Assembly (NCBI GenBank): GCA_030706405.1
Contig: JAUZOO010000008.1
Location: 62,001 to 126,000 of the forward strand
Source: Bacteroidota bacterium
GTDB lineage: Bacteria > Bacteroidota > Bacteroidia > Bacteroidales > JAAUTT01
Length of the DNA stretch: 64,000 bases
Direction: 5' to 3'
Positions 18,939-27,896 of the stretch are shown here, one piece after another. The notes under the pieces were generated by a model. The model ran no database searches. It was not told the DNA's origin and was given only the letters and a program-made list of their open reading frames with translations. A program made the translations under genes and the position numbers. Every line of letters starts with the position of its first letter. The first letter of the stretch is position 1.

Positions 18939-21900
18939 ATGAAGGAAATATCGTGGCATCAGCTAGAAAATAATAGTTCGTCTAAGGAACTAAGTTTTGA
19001 ATCATTTTGCTTTCAAATAGCAACAAAAAAATATAAGGACTACGGAACGTTTGAATCATATTATAATACTCCCGGTTCTGAATTCTATTTGAAATTGTCT
19101 AAAGATTGTGATGAATTAAGTGCAAAGGCTGGAGAAATAATCGGCTGGCAAGCTAAATTTTGGTTAAACAAAACAGATGAAAATAATTCGCCCTTAGATT
19201 TAAAGCATAGAGAAGAATTAATTCAAGGACTAAAAAAGACTTTGGAATACAAAAACAATCTAACTCATTGGATTATATGCACTCCGGGGAAATTTTCTAA
19301 TACAAACACAAAAGCTGGGAAACCTTGGGATACATTAGTAAAAGAAGGAAATAAATTAAAAAAAGGCATTAATCTTTCACATTGGCACAAAGACATCTTC
19401 GAAGCAATTTTTCATTCTAACCCTGAAGAATTTAGCTCAATTTTCAATTTATATTTTAATACTAAACTTATTAACAAGGAATTTATAAACAATTTGACCA
19501 GAACTAACCTAAAACAGTTAGAAAGAAAATTTGATGTGGATTTGCATATCAAAGAAGAAGAAGAATTAAACCTTCTTAATTCTATTTATCCAGATAAAGC
19601 CAGAGCTGATGTTAATATTTATATTAAACTTCTGGATGATGTTATCGATGATATTAATCGGGATTATAGGATAAAAATTGATCAATTCAGTGACTTATCC
19701 AAAGAATTTGTCAATTTGACGAGAAAATACTATTCGAAACATTTAGATATATTAAAAAACGTTAATGATATTTATACCAAATCTGTAGATATCTACGATT
19801 TTGCTAAACAAAGCAAAACAGCAATCGACAATTTTATACAAAATAGCGAATCTGATAGAAATCAGCTAAACAAACAATTAAAAGACATCTTCCCAAAATC
19901 AGATAAGAACAACACTAATATAAACTATCATGACCGTGATTGGGTAGAGTTTATGATTAAAAACGTTAATAATATTTCTGATTTATTAACTGGTAAAAAC
20001 AAGGACAATTCACTGCTGCAAATCATTTTAAGAATACTCTCTAATGATGTTCATGTATTTGGAGCAGCAGGGTATGGCAAAACACATTTTGCTTGTTCAA
20101 TCAGTTACAATCTTCTAAAACATGAGTATCCTGCCTTACTACTATTAGGAAGCTCATTCCGTAACTCCATTACACCGAAACAAAGAATAATTCAAATACT
20201 TGAATTGGAAGACTCATATTCATTTAGAGATTTCCTTGGAGCTGTAGATATATTGGGAGATACATATAAATGTAAAGTTCCTATAATTATTGATGGCCTA
20301 AATGAAAGCTACCCTTCAGCGGGTGAAATCTGGTATAATGAGTTAAATTCAATTATTAATGACATAAGACAATATTCTAATATCATTTTAATTACAACTT
20401 GTAGAGAAAAGAGAGAGTATATTCAGCAAATATTTGATAAAGAATCATATAAAGATGTTGAAAACTATGTCTATTTAAAGGGGTTCACGGATAAAAACAT
20501 TAATAGTGCTATCGAAAAGTACTTTAAAAAATATGCAATCAACGCAAGTTCAAAGCCTTATGATATTACCCTATTTGAAAATCCTCTAAGGTTAAAAATA
20601 TTTTGTGATGTTAATAGAGACAAGATTAACTTGGATATAAATCTTCATTCTATTGTTGAAAGCATAGAAAGCTATATTCTAAATTTGATAAAAAAAATAT
20701 CAATAAAAGAACGTGCTATAAATGCAATACGAAAATCAAAATTAGAAAAGGGACTACAGGAAATTGGTCAAATACTTTGGAATAATAATAAAAGGGAAAT
20801 TCAATTTTCCGAATTTTATCCTCTTTTTGAAGAAGAAATATCATTTAATCTAATTGATGAAGGACTTTGTTTTCAGCGTGATTTAAATAATGAGAATGAA
20901 TTGATTCAATTTACCTATGATTTAGTTGGTGGGTATCAAATTGCAAAATCAGTTTTTTTTCAAAGTAATTCTATTCCCATAATACTTGAAAAATTGCAAT
21001 CAGCAGAGACAAAGGAAAAACTTTTCTGTGATGATAAAACAAAGCGACATCCTTTACATGAAGATATTTTAAAATCAATCTCTTATCTTCTTCCATTAAA
21101 GACTGACAAGCAGATTTATGAGGTGATTACTGATGAGGCAATTATTTTAGAAAGTATAGGAAATCTTGAATTGCTAACTTCCACTCAAGGTAATAAAGAT
21201 AAGTATGTTAAATTTATTGAGAGCTTAAATTTAAGTTCTGCATTGATTAATAGTTTAGTTCAGAAATTATATGATGATGTTTTACAAAAAAATACTTTTA
21301 GTTCGTTCGACATTATAATATCAATTTTTTTAAAACTTAATCAGTACGAGATTGATATAGTTTGGAATGAGCTTATACGAAAGGATTCTTATAAACTTCA
21401 ATCAAAATTAAAATGGATATCAAAGTACATTAAAAATACAGAGCACTCCAAAGATAATGCTTTACTTTTTGTTTTATTGTTAACAGGTAGTTCTGATAAA
21501 TTATTACGAAATGAGGCTACAAAAACATTAATGCAATTGGGTCTAGTATATCCAGATACCCTCATTAAGCATGCTAAACGTTTTATGCTTGTAAATGATA
21601 GCTTTATTCTTGAATCTCTCATTTGTGCGTTAACAGGAGTTGTCCTTAGGTTTAAAAATAAAAAATTCACTAGTACCGCAGTTCATTTCCTTCAAGAGGA
21701 TTTTCTCACTAAAAATACTACAAATCATATTGCAATATTAGACTTTGCTCAAACAATATTTGAATTTGGTTTGTCATATTATGGAATTGAGTATGATAAA
21801 AACATTATTTTTAGGAATAAGGACGAAGTATGGGTTCTAAATAATAAACTAATAAAAAAACACCAAGGAGATGACTTCATTTGGTCTTATGAGATGATGG

Positions 21901-23060
21901 ATTATGATTTCATCAAATTTCAAATTACATCTCTTTCAAGCCATTCATATGACAGCTTCAGTAAATATTCTAGAGCTGAAATTATTAGTTTTATACATGA
22001 AAGAATTAAACAGAAAGGTTATTCCAAGAAATTGTATTCCCAAATAGAATCAAAAATTTCAGAAGACAATAAATATCGTAGAGAAGAAGTTTCTGAGCAA
22101 GTAACAAAATATGATAACAAATATCTTTATTCTACCTATTTAGAATTGGCAGGTTTTCTCATGTTGAATAATCAAATCAAGCCTGAATACAGAGATACCC
22201 TTCGCTTCTCCTATATTTTCTATGATCCCACATTTCCTGAAATTACTAATAGAACCCAAGTTATAAATGACTGCCTTTTACCCGCATTTAATGAAGATAT
22301 TCAGAATTGGATTCTCAATGATGCTTCTAATTTAATAAAAGAACTATATATTACGATTCCTTTTTTTGAGAACTCAGAGATGGTACTTCTCTATGCTTCT
22401 TTAAGTCAAAAAAATGAAGATAACAATACATATATTACGATTCTTTCAAATACTTATGTATTTGAATCAAGGTTTAAGAAGGATATTTCAGAAACATTTC
22501 AATCTAGTTATATTCACGAATCTAATGAATTAAGTCAAATTTTTGGAGGTGAAATTCCTTGGAGAAACCATATCGAAATTAACGAAGAAATTGATAATTC
22601 AGATAACGCAGATGACTTTGGATATTCTGAAGACGATGAAGTTGACATTGAATCTAATGTTAGCGAATACAGCAATTTTGATTCATCACGATGTTTTCCT
22701 CTTGTGAATTATTATTCTTGGTCTTCATGGACTAGGAACAGATATCAAAATCCAAGCTTCGTATTTTTGGATTCAGTTGTTGCGAATAAAATGGAATTAG
22801 ATTTTAATATTGAAGGATTATCACATATTGACAAAAATGGGAAACTTATTACAAAGTATTATAAAACGGATAATTCAGAATTTCTTTTTATTGATCGACA
22901 AATTCTAGAAAAATATCTTGGAGATAATAATCTTGATTTAATATGGAATAAGTTTATTACCAAATATGGAGAATTTGGTGTTCACAAAGACCATAAATTA
23001 GATCCAACTTTTAAAGACACTAAGTCAATTGATTTTTATTCAGATTACAACCCTCGCTAA
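18939..23060 (+). CDS. nuclease-STAND NTPase, Avs-like defence effector candidate
   Basis: 1373 residues. Residues 15-120 look like a PD-(D/E)xK nuclease, with ESF at 21-23 and EIIGWQAK at 66-73. A helical linker follows. The STAND/NACHT NTPase has Walker A GAAGYGKT (375-382), Walker B IIIDGLNE (449-456) and a TTCRE sensor arginine at 489. The remaining ~850 residues are helical and repeat-like, with an acidic patch late in the protein and a C-terminal block (FLFIDRQILEKYL...LIW) that I recall from other large nuclease-NTPases. Such proteins usually detect phage components and then cut DNA. The gene is AT-rich, and its stop codon borders a dispersed repeat. Confidence 0.82.
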   Translation: MKEISWHQLENNSSSKELSFESFCFQIATKKYKDYGTFESYYNTPGSEFYLKLSKDCDELSAKAGEIIGWQAKFWLNKTDENNSPLDLKHREELIQGLKKTLEYKNNLTHWIICTPGKFSNTNTKAGKPWDTLVKEGNKLKKGINLSHWHKDIFEAIFHSNPEEFSSIFNLYFNTKLINKEFINNLTRTNLKQLERKFDVDLHIKEEEELNLLNSIYPDKARADVNIYIKLLDDVIDDINRDYRIKIDQFSDLSKEFVNLTRKYYSKHLDILKNVNDIYTKSVDIYDFAKQSKTAIDNFIQNSESDRNQLNKQLKDIFPKSDKNNTNINYHDRDWVEFMIKNVNNISDLLTGKNKDNSLLQIILRILSNDVHVFGAAGYGKTHFACSISYNLLKHEYPALLLLGSSFRNSITPKQRIIQILELEDSYSFRDFLGAVDILGDTYKCKVPIIIDGLNESYPSAGEIWYNELNSIINDIRQYSNIILITTCREKREYIQQIFDKESYKDVENYVYLKGFTDKNINSAIEKYFKKYAINASSKPYDITLFENPLRLKIFCDVNRDKINLDINLHSIVESIESYILNLIKKISIKERAINAIRKSKLEKGLQEIGQILWNNNKREIQFSEFYPLFEEEISFNLIDEGLCFQRDLNNENELIQFTYDLVGGYQIAKSVFFQSNSIPIILEKLQSAETKEKLFCDDKTKRHPLHEDILKSISYLLPLKTDKQIYEVITDEAIILESIGNLELLTSTQGNKDKYVKFIESLNLSSALINSLVQKLYDDVLQKNTFSSFDIIISIFLKLNQYEIDIVWNELIRKDSYKLQSKLKWISKYIKNTEHSKDNALLFVLLLTGSSDKLLRNEATKTLMQLGLVYPDTLIKHAKRFMLVNDSFILESLICALTGVVLRFKNKKFTSTAVHFLQEDFLTKNTTNHIAILDFAQTIFEFGLSYYGIEYDKNIIFRNKDEVWVLNNKLIKKHQGDDFIWSYEMMDYDFIKFQITSLSSHSYDSFSKYSRAEIISFIHERIKQKGYSKKLYSQIESKISEDNKYRREEVSEQVTKYDNKYLYSTYLELAGFLMLNNQIKPEYRDTLRFSYIFYDPTFPEITNRTQVINDCLLPAFNEDIQNWILNDASNLIKELYITIPFFENSEMVLLYASLSQKNEDNNTYITILSNTYVFESRFKKDISETFQSSYIHESNELSQIFGGEIPWRNHIEINEEIDNSDNADDFGYSEDDEVDIESNVSEYSNFDSSRCFPLVNYYSWSSWTRNRYQNPSFVFLDSVVANKMELDFNIEGLSHIDKNGKLITKYYKTDNSEFLFIDRQILEKYLGDNNLDLIWNKFITKYGEFGVHKDHKLDPTFKDTKSIDFYSDYNPR

Positions 23061-23110
23061 GCGGCATTTATTCGCTATCGCTCATGAAAAAAGTTGCAAT
23101 GCCGCTTGAA
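23059..23110. repeat. dispersed 52-bp palindromic element, copy 1
   Basis: The element starts AAGCGGCATT and ends AATGCCGCTTGAA, with CGCTATCGCTCATG inside. Three further copies lie at 25456, 26190 (diverged) and 41478 (inverted). It overlaps the stop codon of the STAND gene. Confidence 0.75.
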
Positions 23111-23197
23111 ATATCGCCGATTTTGTAAATCGGCAGTTAAATGAATAAACTAACAGATTTAGCCATGTTAACCGGGTATCAAATTAACATTCAAAAA

Positions 23198-23953
23198 ATG
23201 AAAAATATGAGAATCATTTATTCGATTATTATTTGTGGGATTTCATTTTTAAGTTCGGTTAATGCTCAGGATTCCATTAGAATACATGGACATGTTACTG
23301 ATTTTAATTCAAAACCTATAGATAGTGTATGGGTTAGTGTAAAAGACAAAAATTTTAATTCGCGATATGAAGGGTTAACGGATAAAAACGGGTACTTTTC
23401 TATAACTGTTGCTAAAGGAAACTACCATTGTATATATGCCATTAAATTGGCCGATTATGGAAAAACAAAACTTGAATATTGGGCATGGAATATACCGGCT
23501 TATAAGGATATGGAAATAAATCCTCAATATGAGCGCATGGAAATATACGGAATTAACGGGTTTGAACCACAGGTTAGTCCGTATGAAACATATATGGTTT
23601 ATTTTAGGCCAATGAGTTTAAGTAAGTCGTTAAAATGGCAAGGTGAGGGTAACAAAAAAATGCAGGAGAAAAAGGCAAATATTAACCATGACACTATAAA
23701 TATCTCCCCAATTTCTATTTCAAAAGAAGAATTAAAGGTGAGTGTAAATGATATTCCAACGGAAGTTGTAAGTATTAAAAAAGTAGTTGAGTATGGGAGA
23801 GGCGCATATTTGTATGGCTTTTTAATTCAGATTTTGAAGCCGAAAAATGAAACGCAAATCAATAATGATTTCGACAAAATTTCAATAATTCTTCATTCTC
23901 GTGAAACAGATGAATGGGGTAAAGGAGAATATTTTATAAAAAAGATAAAATAA
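23198..23953 (+). CDS. exported protein with carboxypeptidase-regulatory-like domain
   Basis: About 251 residues from the ATG at 23198. A second ATG follows three codons later and an upstream in-frame ATG at 23141 is less likely. A signal peptide (IIYSIIICGISFLSSVNAQ) is followed by a beta-sandwich segment, with GHVTDFNSKPIDSVWVSV and a TDKNGYFSI turn, typical of the CarboxypepD_reg-like fold found at the start of many secreted Bacteroidota proteins. The C-terminal half is not recognised. It probably resides in the periplasm or at the cell surface. Confidence 0.72.
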   Translation: MKNMRIIYSIIICGISFLSSVNAQDSIRIHGHVTDFNSKPIDSVWVSVKDKNFNSRYEGLTDKNGYFSITVAKGNYHCIYAIKLADYGKTKLEYWAWNIPAYKDMEINPQYERMEIYGINGFEPQVSPYETYMVYFRPMSLSKSLKWQGEGNKKMQEKKANINHDTINISPISISKEELKVSVNDIPTEVVSIKKVVEYGRGAYLYGFLIQILKPKNETQINNDFDKISIILHSRETDEWGKGEYFIKKIK

Positions 23954-23997
23954 ACGATGACCTGCACATTATTAAACATTATAACTGAATAATAGAT

Positions 23998-24801
23998 ATG
24001 AATAGAAGGTCTTTTCTTAAAAGTACAGCGATTACGGCAGGTATGCTTTCCTTTTATCCATCTTTGGAACAATTAAAAGCTTCGGATGCCAAAGATTTTC
24101 CTTTATTGGATTTACACGTTCATACAACAAACAACTTTTCAGTTGAAAGAGTTCTTCAACTGGGAAAAGAACGGGGTGTACGTTTTGGAATTGTAGATCA
24201 TCCGGCTCCCTGGGCATTAAAGGATGATAATGATTTACGAAAATATATTGAGCACTTAAAAAATTATCCTGTTTATATTGGGTTGCAACCTACTTATCCG
24301 GGATGGACTAAGAATTATTCGTCAGAGCTGTTATCGCAGGTAGATTATATACTGATGGACCCGCAAATGGTTCCACAAGGAAACGGAAATACCTGGCAAA
24401 TTTGGGAATATGATACTTATATTGAAGATACGGATGATTTCATGAAGCGATATATGGACTATTCGCTTCAAATACTAAATAATGAACCAATCAATATTTT
24501 TGCATGGCCCTTGTTTCTTCCGGTTTGTATTGCCAAGGATTATAATAAGTTGTGGACAGAAGAACGGATGCAGGCATTAATTAATGCAGCTAAAAAACGT
24601 AATATCGCCTTCGAAATAAATGATATGTCGCATACCCCGCACGAAGAATTTATTCTGAAAGCAAAAGCCGAAGGAATAAAATTTGCTTTTGGTTCCGATT
24701 CACGAAACGAGAATGTTGGGCGTTTATCGTATTGCAAACGAATTGCCCAAAAATGTAATTTAACCAAAGATGATTTTTATGTTCCAACGATGCATCATTA
24801 A
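23998..24801 (+). CDS. Tat-exported PHP-like metal-dependent hydrolase
   Basis: 267 residues. A twin-arginine signal (MNRRSFLKSTAITAG) suggests export of a folded, metal-loaded protein. The mature part begins with LLDLHVHTT, where H40 and H42 are the first metal ligands of the PHP fold. FGIVDHPAP supplies further ligand candidates and FGSDSRNEN the late Asp. The substrate is unknown, and phosphoester or amidohydrolase activity is possible. The preceding secreted-protein gene ends 44 bp upstream, so the two may be co-transcribed. Confidence 0.78.
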   Translation: MNRRSFLKSTAITAGMLSFYPSLEQLKASDAKDFPLLDLHVHTTNNFSVERVLQLGKERGVRFGIVDHPAPWALKDDNDLRKYIEHLKNYPVYIGLQPTYPGWTKNYSSELLSQVDYILMDPQMVPQGNGNTWQIWEYDTYIEDTDDFMKRYMDYSLQILNNEPINIFAWPLFLPVCIAKDYNKLWTEERMQALINAAKKRNIAFEINDMSHTPHEEFILKAKAEGIKFAFGSDSRNENVGRLSYCKRIAQKCNLTKDDFYVPTMHH

Positions 24802-24917
24802 CAGGGAAAAGAATTTATCATTGATATTTTCTCAAATTGTAAAATTAGGAAATGTTATACCCTTCGAACCTTAATGAATGCAAATAAATCTATAACTAAA
24901 ATTGAGAGATCATTTCT

Positions 24918-25433
24918 ATGAAAATAGCAATAATAGGCGCACATCGGGTTGGAAAAACAACGTTAGCTGAGAAATTACAGGAATCTCTTCCTGATTATGA
25001 TTATAGACCTGAACCTTATTATGATTTAGAAGAAACAGGATATGTGTTTTCTGAAATACCAAATGTAGATGATTATTTAGAACAACTTGAATATTCGTTT
25101 GAACAAATTTTGAAAAGTGGGAACAATGTAATCTTTGACAGATGTCCGATTGATATTTTAGCATATATTCAGGCTATGAATGATTCTGAAAACATTCAAA
25201 CATTATATCATAACGTCCAAAATGTAATAACTGAGATTGACCTTCTTGTTTTTGTGCCCATAGAGAATCCGGATTTAATATCATGCCCGGAATCTGAATT
25301 GCCAGAACTCAGATCTGATGTAAATGACATACTTAATGAATGGGTTTGGGATTTTGGCATCGAAACAATAGAAGTTAGAGGAACTTTGTTGTCGCGTCGG
25401 GACCAGGTACTCAATAAAATATTAAAAGAATAG
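24918..25433 (+). CDS. P-loop nucleotide kinase-like ATPase
   Basis: 171 residues. The N-terminal P-loop is GAHRVGKTT (residues 7-15), and a DRCPID motif near residue 75 resembles the lid or substrate region of deoxynucleoside or AAA_28-type kinases. The length is typical for a small phosphotransferase. No partner genes point to a substrate. It lies among short accessory genes and is followed by a copy of the dispersed 52-bp repeat. Confidence 0.72.
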   Translation: MKIAIIGAHRVGKTTLAEKLQESLPDYDYRPEPYYDLEETGYVFSEIPNVDDYLEQLEYSFEQILKSGNNVIFDRCPIDILAYIQAMNDSENIQTLYHNVQNVITEIDLLVFVPIENPDLISCPESELPELRSDVNDILNEWVWDFGIETIEVRGTLLSRRDQVLNKILKE

Positions 25434-25455
25434 AAAGATAGAAAATGTCCTCGTT

Positions 25456-25506
25456 AAGCGGCATTTACTCGCTATCGCTCATGAAAAAATTGTAATGCTG
25501 TTTGAA
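25456..25506. repeat. dispersed 52-bp palindromic element, copy 2
   Basis: The left half (AAGCGGCATTTACTCGCTATCGCTCATG) is nearly identical to copy 1. The right arm has decayed to AATGCTGTTTGAA. Confidence 0.7.
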
Positions 25507-25614
25507 CACAAAAGATATTGCAAATCAGGTTAGATTATAAATTTATAGTTAGGTAACAGCAGCAGGTTATTTAGCTTAGACAAAATAACTGGAAATGAAG
25601 GGACGGGATATTGA

Positions 25615-25751
25615 TAGCCCTGGCTTTTAAGCCAGGGTTAAAGAAAGAGCAGCCTCCTATACCGGTGCACGAATAATTTTGGAAGAGGAGACAACCCGGA
25701 TTGCGCCGAAAAAGAATCTTCGTATTTTGATCCCCGGCTTAAAAGCCGGGG
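25615..25751. repeat. paired-hairpin palindromic element
   Basis: A hairpin AGCCCTGGC-TTTTAA-GCCAGGGTT (25615-25638) and a second hairpin CCCCGGCTTAAAAGCCGGGG (25732-25751) are near-inverse copies flanking about 90 bp. The outer sequences GATAGCCC and GGGGCTAT are also inverted. This looks like a non-coding REP/MITE-type element. It fills much of the 25434-25845 gap, in which I see no gene. Confidence 0.6.
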
Positions 25752-25845
25752 CTATTTATATTCAACTCCTACCGGAGTTATTCACGAACAAAGACTTAAA
25801 GAGATATTATAATTAACCCTTAATTCTCATTATAATTTAAAAACT

Positions 25846-26181
25846 ATGGAAAAACTAATTGCCTGTTGTGGTTTGGATTGTGCCTCTTGCGATGCATACA
25901 AAGCTACAGTAACGAATAACGATGAGTTGCGAGCCGAAACTGCCGAAAAATGGAAAGTACAGTTTAATGCAGACATTACTCCCGAAATGATTAATTGTAC
26001 CGGTTGTCGCCAGGAGGGAGCTAAATTTTCGCATTGCAACGAATGTGGAATACGCAATTGTGTAAAATCAAAAGGCTTTAGTACCTGTGCCGATTGCAAC
26101 GAAATGGAAACCTGCTCGATCGTAGGCGATATTCATCGCTATGTTCCGGAAGCATTGGGAAATCTGAAATCGTTGAATTAA
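25846..26181 (+). CDS. DUF3795 cysteine-rich protein
   Basis: 111 residues with at least twelve cysteines, including CCGLDCASCDAY at the start, NCTGCRQ in the middle and CNECGIRNC near residue 67. This arrangement matches DUF3795 proteins, which probably bind zinc or iron-sulfur clusters. The biological role is unknown. The gene is intact and stands alone between two repeat elements. Confidence 0.82.
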   Translation: MEKLIACCGLDCASCDAYKATVTNNDELRAETAEKWKVQFNADITPEMINCTGCRQEGAKFSHCNECGIRNCVKSKGFSTCADCNEMETCSIVGDIHRYVPEALGNLKSLN

Positions 26182-26189
26182 TCCTCTTG

Positions 26190-26240
26190 CTGATCAGCAT
26201 TTACCCGCTATCGTTCTTGAAAAATTGCAATTTACGCTCC
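26190..26240. repeat. dispersed 52-bp palindromic element, copy 3 (diverged)
   Basis: It retains CAGCATTTACCCGCTATCGTTCTTGAAAAATTGCAA in the same order as copies 1 and 2, but the terminal inverted arms have largely been lost. Confidence 0.5.
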
Positions 26241-26258
26241 AGCAATGTAAATAAATTA

Positions 26259-26290
26259 CCGTTCGAAGTTTAAACTCAGACTTCGAACGG
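26259..26290 (-). terminator. strong hairpin beyond cupin gene
   Basis: A perfect 11-bp inverted repeat CCGTTCGAAGT / ACTTCGAACGG with a 10-base loop lies between the convergent DUF3795 and cupin genes. It has no long T-run, so its terminator role is inferred from position. Confidence 0.5.
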
Positions 26291-26302
26291 CAAGTATAAA
26301 AA

Positions 26303-26740
26303 CTATTTTTCGTCGTACGTTCCATTGGAATAAGGACCTATAACCATAACTTTATTGGCATCCGGGAGATGAACAATTTCCGGAACATGAACCGTATCAA
26401 AATCAATGTAAATTAATTTCTCGGTATCCGAACCGTTACGAATAACATGTGCCCCGTCTTTACCGGTAGGAAAAGTAATAACATCGCCCGCTTTTACCGT
26501 AATTTCACCTTTGGAGGTACGAACAATGCCTGTTCCGCTGATGATGTAAAATACTTCTTCGCTCATCTCGTGATAATGATACCCGTAAGCAAAATTTCCA
26601 GGTTCTACCTCAATAAAATTGACCCGGCATTTATCCGTTTCCTCACGGGGAATAACGGATTTAATTGTAAACTTATTTCCGTTGTTTTCCCTTTTTTCTC
26701 CTTCAATCGAATTGAAATTTTTTACAATTAATTCTTTCAT
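26303..26740 (-). CDS. cupin-domain protein
   Basis: About 145 residues from the ATG at 26740. A longer frame adds ten residues. The single cupin barrel shows the metal motif H-x-H-x5-E in YHYHEMSEEVFYI and the second motif around FPTGKDGAHV. It is a small metal-binding cytoplasmic protein, possibly a mannose-6-phosphate isomerase-like or dioxygenase-like fold without an assignable substrate. It is divergent from the HxlR regulator gene 228 bp away, which may control it. Confidence 0.8.
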   Translation of the reverse strand: MKELIVKNFNSIEGEKRENNGNKFTIKSVIPREETDKCRVNFIEVEPGNFAYGYHYHEMSEEVFYIISGTGIVRTSKGEITVKAGDVITFPTGKDGAHVIRNGSDTEKLIYIDFDTVHVPEIVHLPDANKVMVIGPYSNGTYDEK

Positions 26741-26967
26741 TTTTCTATATTTTTTGATTACACATACCAAATGTAGAACAACTTAAAACTTTATGCAAGC
26801 TGGTTCGATACGCACCTGATTGGTTAGAATTGTTTATTTACAACGCATTGCCGTTGCAATCTTTTTAAAACAAAATGTATTTGGGGGCTAACGCGGATTA
26901 ACTACTAACAAAAGCTGGTCTCCATTGATGATTTTTATAAATTTGATGGGTTTTAAATAATAATGCA

Positions 26968-27318
26968 ATGAGAGAAATAGACCTTCGATATCCCACGTGT
27001 CCTATCCGGAATATTTTAAGCAGAATAAGCGATAAATGGTCGTTATTGATTTTGCGGTCCCTGCAAAAGAAAGGCACTATGCGTTACAAGGATTTAATGA
27101 ACATCATTCCGGATATATCGCAGAAAATGCTTTCGAGTACCTTGAAACGGCTGGAAGAAGACAAGCTCATCAACCGAAAAATGTATGCCGAAATTCCTCC
27201 ACGTGTAGAGTATTCTTTAACCGAAATGGGACAGGAACTTATGCCCGCCCTTCAGATGATGATTGACTGGGCTCAAACGCATTTTGAAAGGATAACTCAG
27301 GAAGTAGAAGAAAAATAA
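26968..27318 (+). CDS. HxlR family transcriptional regulator
   Basis: 116 residues, a normal-length winged-helix regulator. The N-terminal CPIRNILSRISDKWSLLIL with a conserved cysteine, MRYKDLMNIIPDISQKMLS and the wing ending in RVEYSLTEMG are characteristic. Members often sense reactive or electrophilic compounds through the cysteine. It is divergent from a cupin gene and 20 bp upstream of a second, exported cupin gene, either of which may be its target. Confidence 0.9.
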   Translation: MREIDLRYPTCPIRNILSRISDKWSLLILRSLQKKGTMRYKDLMNIIPDISQKMLSSTLKRLEEDKLINRKMYAEIPPRVEYSLTEMGQELMPALQMMIDWAQTHFERITQEVEEK

Positions 27319-27338
27319 ATAGCAATCATTAACTATCT

Positions 27339-27803
27339 ATGAAAAAACTAGCCATCATAATTGTTCTAATCACACTGTGCCAGCTCGGAAAATCGCAATA
27401 TAACAAGGGTATTGTTATTGAACCATTGTTAAAAACCGACACCACCTCAATAGGGCAGAAGATTGTTTATCCTCAGTTTGCCAACGACGAAATAACCATT
27501 GCACGGATTACCATTCCTCCCGGAGATTCCACCGGATGGCACAAACACGAATTCCCTGTATTTGCGGTTGTGTTGGAAGGAACGTTAACCATCGAATTAA
27601 AACACAGTAAAACCCTGCAATTTTCTAAAAACACTACATTCTCCGAAGTCATAAACACGCTTCACAACGGGGTAAACAAGGGAAAGGAAAACGTTGTTTT
27701 AATCGGATTTTTTATGGGCGAGAAAGGAAAAGCACTATCGGTGCATAACGAGCCGGAAAGCAGCGTTCGGAATAAAGACGCCAATAGTCAGCACAAGCCG
27801 TGA
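27339..27803 (+). CDS. exported cupin-domain protein
   Basis: 154 residues. A signal peptide (MKKLAIIIVLITLCQLGKSQ) directs it to the periplasm. The cupin core has ISIPPG-like and GWHKHEFPVFAVVLEG segments, giving the H-x-H-E metal set. It lies 20 bp after the HxlR gene and is probably co-transcribed with it. The function is unknown. Related exported cupins are often annotated only by fold. Confidence 0.78.
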   Translation: MKKLAIIIVLITLCQLGKSQYNKGIVIEPLLKTDTTSIGQKIVYPQFANDEITIARITIPPGDSTGWHKHEFPVFAVVLEGTLTIELKHSKTLQFSKNTTFSEVINTLHNGVNKGKENVVLIGFFMGEKGKALSVHNEPESSVRNKDANSQHKP

Positions 27804-27896
27804 ACAGGTTTTAAGGCTGGCATGTTAATTGCAAAGTGCAACCTTGCTGAACATTTAACGATTTAAGCTAGATTTCAATTTTAACAAAACCGATTT

